A DNA stretch of 64,000 bases from JAGNLM01 sp964439835 (GCA_964439835.1 CAYTPQ010000002.1:105915-169914); one strand, 5' to 3'; positions 52,501 through 60,565 are shown, counted from the first letter of the stretch. A program made the numbers and translations. Notes: generated by a model not told the origin, from the sequence alone.

Positions 52501-52769
52501 TGGTGGACTTCATCAACGAGTCGGTGCGTGAGGGCATGCCCTTCGAGAAGGCGGTGATCGAGGCGGGTGCGGTGCGGGCGAAGCCGATCGTGCTGACGGG
52601 CCTGGCCGCCATGGTCGGGGCCTTCTTCATCCTCGACGACCCGATCTTCAACGGCCTGGCGATCGCGCTGATCTTCGGCATCTTCGTATCGACGCTGCTG
52701 ACCCTGGTGGTGATCCCGGTGCTGTACTACGCCGCCATGTATCGAAAGCTGGAGCCCGTAGCGGCCTGA
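49533..52769 (+). CDS. RND efflux transporter permease (AcrB-type)
   Basis: A 1078-residue proton-driven pump with twelve membrane helices and two large periplasmic loops. Motifs: FPGASSSEVEHLVASPAEQV, the helix-4 proton relay FSIGILVDDAIVVVENIHRR, and SMIGMIALAGIIVRNSILLV. The adaptor gene precedes it; no outer-membrane channel gene follows, so an outer-membrane TolC-like partner must be elsewhere. Substrate cannot be deduced. Confidence 0.95.
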   Translation: MSRSLGLSGRVAERFYTSEITPLLALAGILLGLFAILVTPREEEPQINVTFANVFIPFPGASSSEVEHLVASPAEQVFSEIEGVKHVYSTSMPGMAILTVEYHVGEPRTDAIVRLWDKVLSNQDWLPKNLGVGEPIVKAKGIDDVPIVTLTLWTEDPERGGYELQRVAHAIEAELKRVKGTRDIYTVGGPDNVVHVQLDPVRLAGFGIAVSDIANALTVANSTLAAGTVVRGNQAIAVDAGRFLSSVEEIGGLIVGVAEGRPVYLRDVADVAFGADHPEQYVWFGTGPAAEGKGILERGEFPAVTVAVAKQPGTNAVQVAEQVIKRFEQLKGVFVPEGVNVTVTRNYGVTADQKAKKLIGKLTFATLSVVLLVLFVLGWREALIVGAAVVITLMLTLFASWMWGFTLNRVSLFALIFSIGILVDDAIVVVENIHRRMALGGKELLEVIPEAVDEVGGPTILATFTVIAALLPMAFVTGLMGPYMSPIPINASIGMLVSLVIAFVVTPWLSLKLLGHAQAGGHGHDSPASGEAAGLRRLFERYVGPLLRREDGAPLRRKLFVAIGVLIVLSVSLVVFKAVVLKMLPFDNKSEFQVVVDMPEGTPVEQTARLLQELAAYLATVPEVTDYQVYAGSAAPINFNGLVRQYYLRDAPELGDIQVNLVDAKHRERKSHDIALAVRGPLQAIGKRFGADVKVVEVPPGPPVQSPLVAEVYGLDYAGQARVALEVRKVFESTPDIVDVDDSVVALTPKLVARIDQQKASLFGVPQQVAVGAIRTALASEDVTYLHGGSVKYPVPIRAEFSVADKADLESLLKLRVKSTSGALIPLAEFVTLEESRRENPIYHKDLLPVTYVTGDMAGPLDSPLYGMFEMMGRIDELTVEGGLELAQFLVKPPENPYYYGMKWDGEWQVTYETFRDMGIAYAIGLLLIYLLVVAQFKSYLVPLIIMAPIPFTVIGVLPGHALLGAQFTATSMIGMIALAGIIVRNSILLVDFINESVREGMPFEKAVIEAGAVRAKPIVLTGLAAMVGAFFILDDPIFNGLAIALIFGIFVSTLLTLVVIPVLYYAAMYRKLEPVAA

Positions 52770-53048
52770 CGCTGAGAAGGTGCAAAGCGCGCGGGGCAGA
52801 CCCGGGGGCGGGCGTCGCGGACGCGGGCCTTCTCGGTCCGCGGCCCTGGCTCTGTGCGCGCGGTGACCCCTGTGGCTCCTGCCTGGTCACGAGGACGCCC
52901 CGGCGGGCGTTGGCGCGGCCCGCGCCCGCCGGCCGTAGTCCCAGAAAATGAGGGTGCATGGGACGTTGGCCCTGCCCGCGTTTCTGGACGATAATTGCCT
53001 TTATCGAGGAAGCGGCCGGATTTATGGCCCCCCGCGGGGCGGTGTCGG

Positions 53049-53957
53049 ATGGCGGACCGTAGACTTCAGGTGTTCCACACGGTGGCGCGGCTGCTGAGCT
53101 TCACCAAGGCGGCCGACACCCTGCACATGACCCAGCCGGCCGTGACCTTCCAGGTCCGGCAGCTCGAGGAGTACTTCAACACCCGGCTGTTCGACCGCAC
53201 CCACAACCGGATCAGCCTGACCGAGGCGGGCCGTCGGGTCTTCGAGTACGCGGACAAGATCTTCCAGCTCTACGACGAGATGGAGAGCTCGGTACGCGAG
53301 CTCACCGGCGACATCAGCGGGGTCCTGCTGATGGGCGCCAGCACCACCATCGCCGAGTACATGCTCCCGGCGCTCCTGGGGGACTTCAAGGCCAAGTACC
53401 CCCACGTCGGGATCCGGCTCAAGGTCTCCAATACGGACGCCATCGTCTCGATGGTCGAGGACAACGAGATCGACCTCGGGGTGGTCGAGGCCCCGGTCGC
53501 GAACAAGAACCTGGTGGTGGAGCTTTGCCGGGTGGACCAGTTGGTGGCGGTCACGGCGCCGAGCCATCCCCTGGCCCAGTACGAGCGCGTGCCGGTGACC
53601 GACCTGCTGCACTACCCCTACATCGCCCGCGAAGAGGGCTCCGGGACCCGCGAGGTGATCCACGAGTACCTGCGCGCAGCGGGGCTGTCCTCCAGCGGGC
53701 TCAACACCATCATGGAGCTCGGCAGCCCCGAGGCGGTGAAGGGCGCAGTGGAGGCGGGTATGGGCGTGTCGGTGCTCTCGCGCACGACGATCCACAAGGA
53801 GCTGCGCCTGGGCACGCTGGTGGCCGTGCCCCTGGAGCCGCCGCTCGAGCGGCCGTTCTCGTTCGTGCACCAGAAGCAGAAGTTCCGGGTGCGGGCGATG
53901 GAGGAGCTTCTGAACTTTGCCCGCACCTACTGCAGCACCCACCAGGGGCCGGGGTGA
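53049..53957 (+). CDS. LysR-family transcriptional regulator
   Basis: A 302-residue regulator: winged helix with RRLQVFHTVARLLSFTKAAD, TLHMTQPAVTFQVRQLEEYF, then two periplasmic-binding-like subdomains (VEDNEIDLGVVEAPVANKNL, AREEGSGTREVIHEYLRAAG). ATG 53049 was preferred to an upstream in-frame start because it gives the normal MADRRL opening. The effector is unknown; it lies downstream of the RND genes with about 280 bases between, in which I see no gene. Confidence 0.92.
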   Translation: MADRRLQVFHTVARLLSFTKAADTLHMTQPAVTFQVRQLEEYFNTRLFDRTHNRISLTEAGRRVFEYADKIFQLYDEMESSVRELTGDISGVLLMGASTTIAEYMLPALLGDFKAKYPHVGIRLKVSNTDAIVSMVEDNEIDLGVVEAPVANKNLVVELCRVDQLVAVTAPSHPLAQYERVPVTDLLHYPYIAREEGSGTREVIHEYLRAAGLSSSGLNTIMELGSPEAVKGAVEAGMGVSVLSRTTIHKELRLGTLVAVPLEPPLERPFSFVHQKQKFRVRAMEELLNFARTYCSTHQGPG

Positions 53958-53972
53958 GGCCGGCGCTCTGCC

Positions 53973-54380
53973 ATGATCGCCTTGCCACCCGCGGGGGATA
54001 AGGACCGCCAGCGACTGCTGAGCCTTCTCGGGCGCCTCGGCGAGGCGGACCGGGCGACGCTGCTGGCCTTTGCCGAGTTCCTCGCGGCGCGCGGCGCCGC
54101 GGGCGCGGATCCGGCGGCCGCCCCGCCGCCGGAGCGCCCGACCCTACTGCCGCGGCCGCCTGGCGAGAGCGTGGTCGCGGCCATCCGCCGGCTTTCCGCC
54201 AGCTACCCCATGCTGGACCGGCGGCGGCTCCTCAACCTGACCTCCAGTCGTATGACCCAGCACATCCTGCACGGCCGGCCGGCCGCCGAGGTGATCGACG
54301 AGCTGGAGCAGGTGTTCGCTGCAGAGTACCAAGCGCTCGCGGGCCCGGAGGCCGGCACGACCCCCCCCGATCCGGCCTGA
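53973..54380 (+). CDS. Hypothetical protein
   Basis: A 135-residue mostly helical protein. A Pro/Ala-rich linker (about 47-60) joins an N-terminal helical part (LLSLLGRLGEADRATLLAFA) to a conserved-looking block (ESVVAAIRRLSASYPMLDRR, LTSSRMTQHILHGRPAAEVI). No family recognised. It begins 15 bases after the LysR gene and is probably cotranscribed with it. Confidence 0.65.
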   Translation: MIALPPAGDKDRQRLLSLLGRLGEADRATLLAFAEFLAARGAAGADPAAAPPPERPTLLPRPPGESVVAAIRRLSASYPMLDRRRLLNLTSSRMTQHILHGRPAAEVIDELEQVFAAEYQALAGPEAGTTPPDPA

Positions 54381-54417
54381 TAGTCGGCGAAGAAATCCTG
54401 GCGACGGGCTGCGAACA

Positions 54418-54520
54418 GGGTCCCGGTGCGGTTTCGCGGGACCGTATGCCGCCTGGACGGCGGCATCCGAGCCTACAGGGACGTATTCACGGCGTGTCCC
54501 GCGGGACCGCATCGGGACCC
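54418..54520 (+). repeat. MITE-like element with terminal inverted repeats (copy 1)
   Basis: Ends GGGTCCCGGTGCGGT and ACCGCATCGGGACCC are 15-base inverted repeats with one mismatch. The core (CGAGCCTACAGGGACGTA, GGCGTGTCCCGCGGGACCG) recurs, inverted, at 60566-60675. The element sits between the LysR-linked gene and the nor operon, 45 bases upstream of the DNR-type box. Confidence 0.82.
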
Positions 54521-54565
54521 TGCCACTCGGCTGATTCCGCCGTCCACTCCAGAGCCAGACCCGCC

Positions 54566-54579
54566 TTGACGGCGGTCAA
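54566..54579. promoter_or_regulatory. FNR/DNR-type box of the nor operon
   Basis: TTGACGGCGGTCAA is a perfect TTGAC-N4-GTCAA dyad, the form recognised by NO- or oxygen-responsive CRP/FNR regulators of the DNR/NnrR group. It is centred about 72 bases before the first gene of the norCB operon. A DNR homologue is encoded at 59194-59871. Confidence 0.7.
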
Positions 54580-54644
54580 GGAGGCCGCCGCCGCGATCTG
54601 GCTAGAGTCCGGGCTCGCTCGCCCCTGACCGAGGCCCACGCCAA

Positions 54645-55013
54645 ATGATTGTCGAGCCGGTCGAGGTGCAGGATTTCCTGCTAGCAGTCGCTGCAGGCGG
54701 CATCATCGTCCTCGCTGGGGCGATCTACGCGCTGCTCTTTGCGCTCTCGCGTATCCAGGGCCGTCCTGGCCTGATGCCGCTCGCCTACGCCGCCTACGCG
54801 GTGCTCGCCGCCGCCGTCGTGTACCTCGCCCGGGCCGCCCACTTCAGCGGTTTCTGGACCGTGGTCGCCGTGCTGATGGTCATCGGCTACCTGCTGGCGC
54901 CGCACGGAGTCTGGCGCCTGTGCGTGGGCACGCACCCGGAAGAGGGCGAGGCAGCGGCTGCCCGCGATGCGGGAGCCCAGTCTTCGGAGATCCGTCAGGA
55001 GGGTAAGGCATGA
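54645..55013 (+). CDS. Small membrane protein of the nor operon
   Basis: A 122-residue protein with three hydrophobic segments (about 13-34, 45-62, 70-88) and a charged tail. The stop overlaps the norC start (ATGA), so it is cotranscribed and coupled with norC. I do not recognise a named family; a role in NOR assembly or electron supply is inferred from position only. Confidence 0.7.
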   Translation: MIVEPVEVQDFLLAVAAGGIIVLAGAIYALLFALSRIQGRPGLMPLAYAAYAVLAAAVVYLARAAHFSGFWTVVAVLMVIGYLLAPHGVWRLCVGTHPEEGEAAAARDAGAQSSEIRQEGKA

Positions 55014-55606
55014 CCGCGACACCGTGGTGGGCGAGCGAGAGCGCCTGGAAGAAGATCGCGATCTGGGTAACGGGGCTGAGCCTCGTCGTCCTGATCTTTC
55101 TCACCTTCGACACAATGAAGCAGATCGCGGTGGGTAGCCCGCGCGTGCCGGACTACTCCGTCATCAACCACCGGATCGACTACCGCTTCGACGAGGCCCG
55201 CAAGTACCAGGTGCCGGTCATCGGCCCAGAGGCCCCGCTGTTCGGCAAGAAGCTCTCGGCCGAGGAGGCGACGGCGCTGGTGACTCACGGCAAGAAGACC
55301 TTCCAGGGCCGCAACTGCATCAACTGCCACACCATCCTCGGCAACGGCGCGTACTTCGCGCCCGACCTGACCAAGGCCTGGCTCGACCCCGCCTGGGGGG
55401 TCGAGGCGGCGCGCGAGCAGCTGATGGTGGACTTCCTCATGCACCCGGACAAGAACGCGCGCACCTTCGGTACCGGACGCAAGATGGCAAACCTGAAGAT
55501 CACCGAGGAGGAGGCGAGGGCGCTCGTCGCTTACCTGAAGTGGGTGTCGTCCATCGACACCAACGGGTTCCCGTACAACTTCAAGCCGATCAAGCAGGGG
55601 GGTTGA
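55010..55606 (+). CDS. norC: Nitric oxide reductase cytochrome c subunit
   Basis: A 198-residue membrane-anchored cytochrome c: helix at about 17-37, heme motif CINCH (residues about 103-107; GRNCINCHTILGNGAYFAPD), axial Met in FGTGRKMANL. NorC passes electrons to NorB. It is about 50 residues longer than the classical pseudomonad NorC; the extra part is between helix and heme site. The norB start is 3 bases downstream. Confidence 0.95.
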   Translation: MTATPWWASESAWKKIAIWVTGLSLVVLIFLTFDTMKQIAVGSPRVPDYSVINHRIDYRFDEARKYQVPVIGPEAPLFGKKLSAEEATALVTHGKKTFQGRNCINCHTILGNGAYFAPDLTKAWLDPAWGVEAAREQLMVDFLMHPDKNARTFGTGRKMANLKITEEEARALVAYLKWVSSIDTNGFPYNFKPIKQGG

Positions 55607-55609
55607 TCC

Positions 55610-57073
55610 ATGGCCGCGGCAGCAATCGGCGTGCTCGACACGGGCAATCTGAACGGCGGCCAGAGGCTGGCCGTCAAGTACTTCCTGGTGGCCATTGCGC
55701 TGTTCGTGGCGCAGATACTGTTCGGGATCCTGGCGGGGATGCAGTTCCTGCAGCCGGACTTCCTGTATGGGGTGCTCGACTTCAACGTCAACCGGATGGT
55801 CCACATCAACGCCATGGTGGTGTGGATGCTGATGGGGTTCATCGGCTCGGTGTACTGGCTGCTCGAGGACGAGGCCGGTATCCCCGTGGTCGGGCTCAAG
55901 CTGGGCGAGCTGATCTTCTACGTGCTCACCGGGGCGGTGGCCGTGGTGGTGCTGGTCTATCTGTTCGTCCAGGTCGGTCCGGGCGACGACGCCACGCGCT
56001 GGTTCATCAACGAGGGCCGCGAGTACATCGAGGCCCCGCGCTGGGCGGACATCGGCATCGTGATCGCGGTGCTGACCTTCTTCTTCAACGTGGTCGCGAC
56101 GGTCATGAAGGGTCGCGCGACCGGCATCACCGGCGTCCTGATCGCGGACCTGTTGGCCCTGTTCGGTCTCTACCTCGCCGGGATGTTCTACACCACCAAC
56201 GTCTCCGTCGATCAGTACTGGTGGTGGTGGGTCATCCACCTGTGGGTGGAAGCGACCTGGGAGGTACTGGTCGGCGTGATCATGGCCTGGGCACTGATGA
56301 CGGTGCTGGGCGCGCGTCGCGTAGTGGTCCAGACCTGGCTCTACATCGAGGTCGCCCTGATGTTCGGCTCGGGCATCCTCGGCCTCGGGCACCACTACTT
56401 CTGGATCGGAACGCCGGAGTACTGGTTCTGGATCGGCGGCTTCTTCTCGGCCCTGGAACCGATCCCGCTGGTGGCGATGGTGGTGCACGCGGTCTACGAC
56501 TCCGGCGTGCACAAGATGAAGAACTCCAACCACCCGACGCTCGCCTGGGTCATCGCCCACGCCTTCGGCAACTTCTTCGGCGCCGGGGTCTGGGGCTTCA
56601 TGCACACGCTGCCCCAGATCAACCTCTACACCCACGGCACCCAGTGGACGACCTCCCACGGCCACCTCGCCTTCTTCGGTGCCTACGCGACGATCAACAT
56701 CGCGATGTTCTATATCGCGATGCAGAAGTGGCGCGGCAACGTCTGGATGGGCGCGGGGATCGCGGGCGCCTGGCGCTGGAAGTGGGCGCTGTTCCTGCTG
56801 AACGCGGGCATGATCATCATGACCATGGCGCTGCTGATTGCCGGCTACGAGCAGTCGTTCATCGAGCGTGCGATCGAGGGTTCCACCTGGGCCGGCTACT
56901 TCGCCGGGCAATCCCACCCCTGGTTCGTGCAGGGGATGCAGTGGCGCATGTGGGGCGGCTGGCTGACGGTGGCCGGTACGGTCCTGCTGGTCTGGGACCT
57001 CTTCACCATCGGCTCGGGGGAGACCCGCAAGGCGTACTCGCCGGGCGAGGCGGCCGCGCAGGCCGCGGCCTGA
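55610..57073 (+). CDS. norB: Nitric oxide reductase catalytic subunit
   Basis: A 487-residue heme-copper-oxidase-family protein with about twelve membrane helices that reduces NO to N2O. Visible ligands include His in RMVHINAMVVW, HLWVEATWEV (His plus a NOR-type Glu), the GLGHHYFW pair and HGHLAFFGAY. No quinol-oxidase extension is present, so it is the cytochrome-dependent cNOR, matching norC upstream. Confidence 0.96.
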   Translation: MAAAAIGVLDTGNLNGGQRLAVKYFLVAIALFVAQILFGILAGMQFLQPDFLYGVLDFNVNRMVHINAMVVWMLMGFIGSVYWLLEDEAGIPVVGLKLGELIFYVLTGAVAVVVLVYLFVQVGPGDDATRWFINEGREYIEAPRWADIGIVIAVLTFFFNVVATVMKGRATGITGVLIADLLALFGLYLAGMFYTTNVSVDQYWWWWVIHLWVEATWEVLVGVIMAWALMTVLGARRVVVQTWLYIEVALMFGSGILGLGHHYFWIGTPEYWFWIGGFFSALEPIPLVAMVVHAVYDSGVHKMKNSNHPTLAWVIAHAFGNFFGAGVWGFMHTLPQINLYTHGTQWTTSHGHLAFFGAYATINIAMFYIAMQKWRGNVWMGAGIAGAWRWKWALFLLNAGMIIMTMALLIAGYEQSFIERAIEGSTWAGYFAGQSHPWFVQGMQWRMWGGWLTVAGTVLLVWDLFTIGSGETRKAYSPGEAAAQAAA

Positions 57074-57219
57074 CCCGCGGCGGCGTGGGGCTTGCTGCGG
57101 CAGCCCCGCGTCGCGGGCCGGCGACCGTCACAGCGCCGGGCCACCCCAGGGTAGGGGGTGGCCCGGGCCTTTGCCGCTCTGGTAGCCTCTGGGCGGTCGT
57201 CGTGCGAGGGGAGGGCAGG

Positions 57220-57630
57220 ATGGGCGTTCGCTCCGCCGGCTTCGCGGCTGCCGCCCTCGTGCCTTCGACGGTTCGTGCGGGCGACGCGGCCCTGTTCCTC
57301 GGGCCACCCGGTGGCTGGTTGCTCGCCGCTCAGGCCCTGCCGCTGGCTTGGCTGCTCTTCTCCCGCCGCATCTCCGCGTGCTACCGGGCGGGTTACTGCA
57401 CGCTGTACCTGATGTCGGTGGCGGTTGCCTGGACCCTCGCGCTGGTGGCGCTCGAGCTCACGCCCTGGCCGGCGCTCGGGGCGCTGGCGTTGGCTCTCCC
57501 GTTCTTGCTCTCCGCTTGCCTGCTGCGCTGGGGGCCTCACCGATCGGCCGCCGAGGGGCCCGTGTGCCAGGTGGGATCGGCTGCTCGGCGGGGCCCGCAG
57601 TCGAGGCCCGGAGACGCCGGCAAGGCCTGA
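57220..57630 (+). CDS. Hypothetical membrane protein downstream of norB
   Basis: A 136-residue protein with three hydrophobic segments (about 22-45, 54-70 and 74-95) and a basic C-terminal tail. ATG 57220 follows GAGGGGAGGGCAGG, a strong ribosome site. A 146-base gap separates it from norB, so cotranscription is possible but not certain. Family not recognised. Confidence 0.6.
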   Translation: MGVRSAGFAAAALVPSTVRAGDAALFLGPPGGWLLAAQALPLAWLLFSRRISACYRAGYCTLYLMSVAVAWTLALVALELTPWPALGALALALPFLLSACLLRWGPHRSAAEGPVCQVGSAARRGPQSRPGDAGKA

Positions 57631-57678
57631 TTGCCGGCCCCCGCTCACGCCAGCCGCGGGGAGATCCATCGAGCTCGC

Positions 57679-57704
57679 CGGTGCGGTCGCGCGGGACCGC
57701 ACCG
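57679..57704. terminator. Perfect hairpin between convergent genes
   Basis: CGGTGCGGTC and GACCGCACCG are perfect inverted copies around GCGCGG, between a plus-strand and a minus-strand gene. It could terminate both. The sequence also equals the two ends of the MITE-like element at 54418 joined without its core. Confidence 0.65.
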
Positions 57705-57720
57705 GGATCCAGCTAGACGG

Positions 57721-58518
57721 TCACTTCTCGGGGCGCACGCGCACCGGCCCACGCAGGCTCGGCAGCGCGCCTTCACTGCGCAGCAGCTCCTCGGGCGCTT
57801 TCCAGAGCCACATCTGGTACATGGAGTACACCCACTGGATTCCGAAGGCGACCCCCATCAGGGCCCCGCTGCCGAGCACCACCCAGGCGAAGGACTCGTT
57901 CAGCTTCGTCAGGTACCAGGACAGGACGTCCAGGATGATGGAGATGAAGGGCAGCGCGATCACGACGCACTTGAACCAGAGCGGCTTCACGTACGCGTGG
58001 CAGAAGATGAAGCTGGTGATGAAAAAGATGAAGGTGAGCCCGAAGAGGTGGATGTGCGAGACCCGGACCAGCGTGAACAGGTCCATGCCGGTGTCGAGCG
58101 CCACCACCTTGGATAGGCTCTGGTAGCTGTCCAGCACCGGGATGTGCGGGTTCGTGCCGTTGTGGCAGGACACGCAGCGTTGCTTGAAGATGGGCGCGAT
58201 CTCCTTGGTGTACTCGGCCTCTGAGGCGCCACGGCGTACCCAGGCGATGATCGTGTTGCGCTCCTCGTTCGGCAGCATGCCCTGCATGGGACCCTTCAGG
58301 GCGGCCTCCAACTTGGTGTCCTTCTTGCTCCCGCTGTAGGCGATCACGAGGTCCGTCACCGACAGGCCGGGGTCTCCGTCCCGGCCCGCGTGGGAGGCGA
58401 ACACGTGAATCATCGCGAACAGGTAGCCCATGCCGAGAACCATGAGGGCCATGGTGTAGGTCAGACGCTGACTCAGGGCAAGGCTGAAGAAGTGCTTGCA
58501 GTGGGCTTCATCGGACAT
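57721..58518 (-). CDS. Membrane-bound cytochrome c-type protein
   Basis: A 265-residue protein with an N-terminal helix (about 20-40), a periplasmic heme motif CVSCH (FKQRCVSCHNGTNPHIPVLD), and three or four later membrane helices (from about 158 to 235). The single-heme plus multi-helix layout is unlike standard electron carriers; similar proteins occur with denitrification genes. It may hand electrons to NOR. Its own strand holds the lipoprotein cytochrome gene upstream. Confidence 0.75.
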   Translation of the reverse strand: MSDEAHCKHFFSLALSQRLTYTMALMVLGMGYLFAMIHVFASHAGRDGDPGLSVTDLVIAYSGSKKDTKLEAALKGPMQGMLPNEERNTIIAWVRRGASEAEYTKEIAPIFKQRCVSCHNGTNPHIPVLDSYQSLSKVVALDTGMDLFTLVRVSHIHLFGLTFIFFITSFIFCHAYVKPLWFKCVVIALPFISIILDVLSWYLTKLNESFAWVVLGSGALMGVAFGIQWVYSMYQMWLWKAPEELLRSEGALPSLRGPVRVRPEK

Positions 58519-58651
58519 GACGAAGGATCCCTAGTGAGTGATTGGGGAACGTGGGGTTACGCTCACCGGCGGACCCGCAGCCCCTCGAGACCGACGAGAG
58601 GCGCGCGGGACTGAGTACCCGCGGCGCGGGGCCGCGGGCGTGGCCAGCCCC

Positions 58652-59041
58652 TCAGTTGTCCTTTGCGCCCTGGTCGATCCAGAGCTCGATCAACTTGATG
58701 TCCTGGGGCGGCAACTTCTCCTTGCCGTGCGGCATGCGGATCGATGGGTCGACGTCACCTGAGACCAGGCGGTAGAAGCTGCTCGAGATCGCTGAGCCCG
58801 GAACCACCACCGGTCCGAACTTCGTGCCCTTCATCAGGCTCTGGTAAGTGTCGACGGCGAAGCCGCTCTTCTGCGTGCCGGCACCACCCGCCGTGTGACA
58901 CTCGGCGCAGTACTTCTTCACGATCGGCTGAACCTGGGCCTTGAAGCTGATCTCCTGGCGACCGCCTCCCTGGGGGCCGCAGGCCGTCAGCGACAGGCCG
59001 GCGAGAACGGTGACTGCAAGCGCCGTAAGCTTTCCGTTCAT
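58652..59041 (-). CDS. Lipoprotein cytochrome c
   Basis: A 129-residue protein: lipobox LTAC (Cys about 19) after a signal helix, then heme motif CAECH (KKYCAECHTAGGAGTQKSGF), later Met in RMPHGKEKLPPQDIKLIELW. This fits the single-heme domain of planctomycete-type cytochromes, which also occurs in proteobacteria. ATG 59041 gives the lipoprotein signal. It lies 133 bases upstream of the membrane cytochrome gene, so they may share a transcript. Confidence 0.85.
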   Translation of the reverse strand: MNGKLTALAVTVLAGLSLTACGPQGGGRQEISFKAQVQPIVKKYCAECHTAGGAGTQKSGFAVDTYQSLMKGTKFGPVVVPGSAISSSFYRLVSGDVDPSIRMPHGKEKLPPQDIKLIELWIDQGAKDN

Positions 59042-59193
59042 GGACGTACTCCGATGATTCGTCCGGTGGTCTCCTGCGGGCACCTGTCTCACGAGTCTCG
59101 AAAAAGATTAGTGCCCGCTTATAGTCTACGTCCGCCGGCCATCATTTACCACGCGGGCACTGACGGGGTGCAACGCCTGCGGGCGTTGGGCAC

Positions 59194-59871
59194 TCAGCCC
59201 TGAAGCCGTGCCCGGAGCGCGGCGTGGTCCAGCAGCACGATCTCCTGCCCCCGGACCTCGATCAGACCCTCCTCGCGCAGGTTGGCCAGGATGCGCGACA
59301 GGGTCTCCGGCTTGATCGAGAGTCGGCCGGCCAGCACGTGCTTCGGCAGGTCCAGGTGCACCGCCTCCGACGTCTGCGCGTCCTGGAGCAGGTAGCTCAC
59401 CACCCGGAATGTGGCGTTGTGCAGGCAGAGCCCTTCGACCTCGCTCACCAGCTCGTGCAGGTGCGCGCTCATTGCGGCCATCATGCGCGAGCAAGTGTCG
59501 AAGGAGTGCCGCAGGGTTTCCCGGAAGGCCTCGTTGTCGACCGAGATCACCTCGGCGTCGCCGAGGGCCTCCGCGTACACCGGGTAGGCGCCGCCCTGCA
59601 TGAACATCACGGCCTCGGCAAAGCTCCGCCCGGGTCCCATGATGTCGACAACCTTCTCCTGCCCGGCGGGCGAGAGCCGGTAGAGCTTGATCTGACCGGA
59701 GCGGACGAGAAAGAAGCGGCGGGCCTTCTCGCCCTGCTGAAAGAGGACGTCGCCCTTGCCCAGGCGGTGCACCTCCGCCGTGGCAGCGACCCGGTCCAGG
59801 TCCTCGGCGGAAAGGGCGGAGAACAGGTAGTGCCGTCCGAGCTCGGACGCTGTTCCGTACGGCTCCTTCAT
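59194..59871 (-). CDS. dnr: DNR-type CRP/FNR regulator
   Basis: A 225-residue regulator resembling Pseudomonas DNR: VLFQQGEKARRFFLVRSGQI, KLYRLSPAGQEKVVDIM, FAEAVMFMQG, LCLHNATFRVVSYLLQDAQ, and DNA-binding LAGRLSIKPETLSRILANLR. No FNR-type N-terminal Cys cluster, as expected for a heme-based NO sensor. ATG 59871 has GGGAG nine bases upstream; an in-frame start 14 codons earlier is possible. Its likely target is the box at 54566. Confidence 0.9.
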   Translation of the reverse strand: MKEPYGTASELGRHYLFSALSAEDLDRVAATAEVHRLGKGDVLFQQGEKARRFFLVRSGQIKLYRLSPAGQEKVVDIMGPGRSFAEAVMFMQGGAYPVYAEALGDAEVISVDNEAFRETLRHSFDTCSRMMAAMSAHLHELVSEVEGLCLHNATFRVVSYLLQDAQTSEAVHLDLPKHVLAGRLSIKPETLSRILANLREEGLIEVRGQEIVLLDHAALRARLQG

Positions 59872-60025
59872 GGCTTGCCACTCCCTCAGGCCGCCGACCC
59901 GGGCGGCCGGCACGCCGAGAGTCTGGCACCCGACGCCGACGATGACTACGGCCGTCAGCCGCTGGCGTTGCGAGGGGCGCGGGCTTAACCTGAGCCGAGG
60001 TCTGGTCTACCCCCGGAGGTGCGCG

Positions 60026-60529
60026 GTGGTCCCCCTGGCATCATTCCTGTCGCTGCCGAGCCCCAGTGAGGTTCTGGCGCCGGTCCTCACGCGGGTCGGT
60101 CGGGCCAGCGCCCCGTTGCACGGCCCGTTCGCACTGCCGCTACTGAACCGCCTGCTGGCGGAGCCCCTGCGGAAGGGGCGGCTCGACTTCCTGCTCGGAC
60201 GGGTCGTGGCCATCCGGGTGCGGGACCTGGGGATCGATCTGCGCCTGAGCGTCGCAGACGGCGCGCTGGTCGAGTGTCGTTGCGGCGGCGAGCCGGGGCT
60301 GGTGCTGAGCGGCGAGGCCTATGATTTCCTGCTGCTGGCGGCCCGCCGGGAGGACCCCGACACGTTGTTCTTCCAGCGCCGCCTGGCGATGACCGGCGAC
60401 GCGGCCCTCGGCCTGCGGGTGAAGAACCTGCTCGACGAGCTGGAAGACGGTCCGCTCCCGCCCGCGCTCCAGTCGCTCCTGGGGCGGGCTCTTGATCTGT
60501 GGGAGCGGCTGCCGACGGCAACGAGATAG
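60026..60529 (+). CDS. ubiT: UbiT, SCP2-domain ubiquinone accessory protein
   Basis: A 167-residue protein with an SCP2 sterol-carrier fold: FALPLLNRLLAEPLRKGRLD, FLLGRVVAIRVRDLGIDLRL, LVLSGEAYDFLLLAARREDP, FFQRRLAMTGDAALGLRVKN. UbiT presents lipid intermediates for oxygen-independent ubiquinone synthesis. GTG 60026 follows GGAGGT at 60014-60019. It is divergent from dnr and convergent with ubiV. Confidence 0.9.
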   Translation: MVPLASFLSLPSPSEVLAPVLTRVGRASAPLHGPFALPLLNRLLAEPLRKGRLDFLLGRVVAIRVRDLGIDLRLSVADGALVECRCGGEPGLVLSGEAYDFLLLAARREDPDTLFFQRRLAMTGDAALGLRVKNLLDELEDGPLPPALQSLLGRALDLWERLPTATR

Positions 60530-60565
60530 ACGGCCGGGGGCCGTCATATCAGAGCAAGTAGTGGG

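Noticed and set aside
54446..54628. Small open frame inside the MITE-like element before the nor genes
   Set aside because: The matching frame in the other copy is not conserved in the same way; the DNA symmetry explains the sequence better than coding.
57679..57704. Simple terminator with no relation to the repeats
   Set aside because: Kept as a possible terminator, but rejected as unrelated because its arms equal the ends of the 103-110 base element.
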